Below are positions 61,982 through 64,000 of a DNA stretch of 64,000 bases, piece after piece (positions within the stretch are counted from its first letter, which is position 1; every line of letters starts with the position of its first letter). The stretch covers positions 1 through 64,000 of the forward strand of contig JBDPYZ010000001.1 of the NCBI GenBank assembly GCA_047291315.1, given 5' to 3'. This stretch comes from Arsenophonus fragariae (GTDB lineage: Bacteria; Pseudomonadota; Gammaproteobacteria; Enterobacterales; Enterobacteriaceae). Under the pieces are notes generated by a model, which was given only the letters and a program-made list of their open reading frames with translations, searched no databases and had not been told where the DNA came from. A program made the position numbers and the translations under genes.

Positions 61982-62830
61982 TTAAAAACGTAATTCACTC
62001 GAGATATAGAAACTATTGCAATTATTAAATCCCACTTCAGATAAGATATTAAAGTGACGAGTAATTTAACTAAATCGGCGAATTCTCCAGGTAAATTCAG
62101 GTTACTAATATTACCTTTAAAGCGTTGAGTGATATCCTGATACATTGCACCTACCCATATTTGTACTTGAGTATTGCCTTGACCTGAGAATAAGGGCTGA
62201 AAAGTGAACTCGTAGCCGATGCTAGGAGTGATAACTAACGCACTGATATCGCCATCTAAAATATCAAGGTTAGTCCGAGTGTAATTTTAGCATCTAAGGT
62301 AGTAAAGAATGGCTTATATTCAGCGGCAAGAAAACAACTCCACCACCATAGGTTTTTCCTTCAAAATCTAATATGAAAGGCATATTTCGTGCGAAATCAA
62401 GCTCTGCTCCTGCTAAATAAACGGCAGCTAATTTGGTTTTCGAGGAACCTTTGGTTTTTCCATAAACGACATATATATTTTAAAAAGGTAATACCCAAGT
62501 ATCTAATTTTAACATATGCTATTCATTTTTCTCGCGGATATAGCCGGCATCTATTGTTATTAAATTAGAAAATACTGGGTATTTCGGTGAGCAAAAATTA
62601 ATTTTATCTCTTACTACGTCTTGCCGTAGATTCATATAGCCATAACGAATACCAAATAGTTCAGGTAGATCATAACCACGAGCTTGTGCTTGATTACCCC
62701 AAATTGGTAAAATACGGGATTCGCTCAATTTGGGGGCCTTCATTTCTGGTTATACAGATTACTTGCATTCACACACAGTAGTATTGTAACAATTGCCAGG
62801 TCAAGTTATTAAACCAGAAAAAATACATGC
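61982..62830 (-). pseudogene. Putative outer-membrane beta-barrel protein, broken
   Basis: A signal-peptide remnant (LAIVTILLCVNAS) precedes the open part 62519-62743 (ILPIWGNQAQARGYDLPEL, FGIRYGYMNLRQDV). Then come stops, then alternating hydrophobic strands such as TKLAAVYLAGAELDFARNMP, ILDFEGKTYGGGVVFLP and, at the end, a terminal aromatic strand NSFYISSELRF typical of outer-membrane proteins. No named family recognised. It probably formed a unit with the adjacent lipoprotein gene. Confidence 0.5.
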
Positions 62831-62857
62831 TACCGCTTATGTATTGGTAAAAGTATA

Positions 62858-63592
62858 ATAAAGCGATTAACTGTTGTTGTAGCATGCTTATCACTATTCT
62901 GGTTGATAACAGGTAAAGCCGGTATCATGGCCAATATGACCCGAGTTATTTCCCATCAGGGTGATAGAACGTTCTGGATTGTTGGCTAATACTAATAGCT
63001 ACCCGGTTATTATTCAGAGTTGGGTTGATTATGGTGAAGCAAATCCGCAAACAGAATCACCTTTTTTGGTGCTTGCTTTGATTTTTCATCTACCAGCGCA
63101 AAAGATCCAAGCTATTAGGATTGTTTATAATGGTGATCATTTGCCGGATGATAGAGAGTCAGTTTTTTGGTTAAATTTGTATGAAATACCGCCTAATTTA
63201 CATGATCAAGCGCTAAATCAGGATAGCCCTAAAGTGAATTTGACAATGAATACGCAATTAAAATTATTTTACCGCCCCGGCAAAAGTGACTGTTTTTCCT
63301 GCCAAGTTAGCAGATAAAATTACCTTTAAACTGGAATAAAAGGATCAAGAATGGGTATTGAACTGCAAAAATCCATTACCTTTTCATATTTCTTTTTCGC
63401 AAATTATTTTTGAAAGTCCGCACAAGCGTTATTTGATTAAACAGCAGATGGGATATGATGATGCCTTCATTCTCTGAGCGTATATATCGATTTGAATAAC
63501 CATTTTCACAGTAGGATGGACGGATAGTTTTTTCATATCTGAATGATGTAGGTTTTTCTGTTCGAGAAATGATCACTCCTCAAACACATTAG
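62858..63592 (+). pseudogene. Periplasmic fimbrial chaperone (PapD type), broken
   Basis: Text begins KRLTVVVACLSLFWLITGKA (signal peptide; the start codon now reads ATA). MTRVISHQGDRTFWIV follows, then a frameshift and NSYPVIIQSWVDYGEANP, FHLPAQKIQAIRIVYNG, and the family signature LPDDRESVFWLNLYEIPPN. The second domain (LPFHISFSQIIF, FSYLNDVGFSVREM) is out of frame. No usher or pilin gene is visible in the window. Confidence 0.88.
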
Positions 63593-63688
63593 TTTGCTTG
63601 TATATATCAATAGTTAAAAAATATAACTCTAAATTTTATTTTGGGCGTTACTCTTTTATTTAACAAAAGAGCATCTTGTATTTGCCTG

Positions 63689-64000
63689 CTATTGTTTGGG
63701 TATTATTGGTTGTCTAGTTTGTTCCTGTTGCGGAACAATATAATTAAGGCCTAATATTTCACTGGTATATCGGCTGATCTGATTAAGTAATGTTGGATTT
63801 TGTTCTAAATGCTGGCCATAGGATAGAATGATTTCATGTAATTTAGCATTCCACTGATTTTTTACTTTATTAGGAGCGCTCTCTCTAATAAATTTAACAT
63901 AATATAAGGAGAGGTTGATGCGCCAGGTGAAGCACCAAGCAGACCAAAGACGGTTTTATCATCAGAGATAAAAGTTTCAGTACCGAAACTGTAACGTAAC
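63689..64000 (-). pseudogene. mqo: Malate:quinone oxidoreductase, C-terminal part, frameshifted
   Basis: The gene runs off the window edge. Visible text is VTLQFGTETFISDDKTVFG, the family hallmark LLGASPGASTSPYIMLNLLE, then a one-base loss and NKVKNQWNAKLHEIILSYG, EILGLNYIVPQQ and the stop at 63689. The break near 63883 removes the last 65 or so residues. Mqo feeds malate electrons to quinone; whether the upstream part is intact cannot be seen. Confidence 0.8.

Overview
The window looks like chromosome of a host-associated member of the Enterobacterales, most likely an Arsenophonus-type insect symbiont (Morganellaceae). Three things point there. Every recognisable protein has a close E. coli/Providencia-type counterpart. 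The DNA is strongly AT-rich. The gene content is in mid-decay: about 32 genes look intact and cover roughly half of the sequence, while some 23 genes are broken by stops, 1-nt indels or internal deletions. I see no insertion sequence, prophage, CRISPR array or tRNA gene.

Layout. 0-2.2 kb: an orphan hairpin/terminator, then an EsaR/YenR-type quorum-sensing regulator overlapping tail-to-tail with an AHL synthase gene frameshifted in an A7 tract. 2.7-8 kb: pfkA with a Cra operator, glpD, a deleted glpR, glpG, glpE, nfuA. 8-18 kb: broken gntX, bioH, feoABC under two Fur boxes, tex, broken greB, ompR-envZ. 18.2-21.5 kb: a dead pstS-(pstC lost)-pstA-pstB-phoU operon. 21.6-26 kb: an amino-acid ABC transporter with one frameshifted permease and no ATPase gene nearby, a broken adenine-type permease and yihI. 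26-33 kb: broken hemN, glnG-glnL-glnA with sigma-54/NtrC control sites, broken argE. 33.5-39.3 kb: oxyR, sthA, fabR, trmA, murI.

39.3-43.4 kb: an rRNA operon with an aberrant 16S gene, a 23S gene lacking about its first 1.1 kb but carrying a helix-45 intervening sequence, and a normal 5S gene with terminator. 43.7-50 kb: the most eroded stretch, with aceB, a duplicated family of unknown proteins, an (ATTACA)18 array, a secreted Sel1-repeat protein and lysC, all broken. 50.2-57.9 kb: pgi, ubiC, ubiA, plsB, dgkA, lexA (SOS box), zur. 58-64 kb: broken gntK-gntU, intact bax, broken lipoprotein, outer-membrane protein, fimbrial chaperone and mqo.

How it works together: glycolysis (pfkA, pgi), glycerol-3-phosphate oxidation, ferrous-iron uptake, nitrogen control, envelope and ubiquinone synthesis, SOS, OxyR and Zur responses are kept. 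Phosphate-specific uptake, gluconate use, the glyoxylate shunt, arginine and lysine entry steps, anaerobic haem synthesis and fimbrial assembly are being lost, as expected of a lineage living on a nutrient-rich host. The oddest features are the rRNA operon (possible assembly chimera or real decay), the AHL system balanced on one homopolymer base, and the lineage-specific 45-48.5 kb region.
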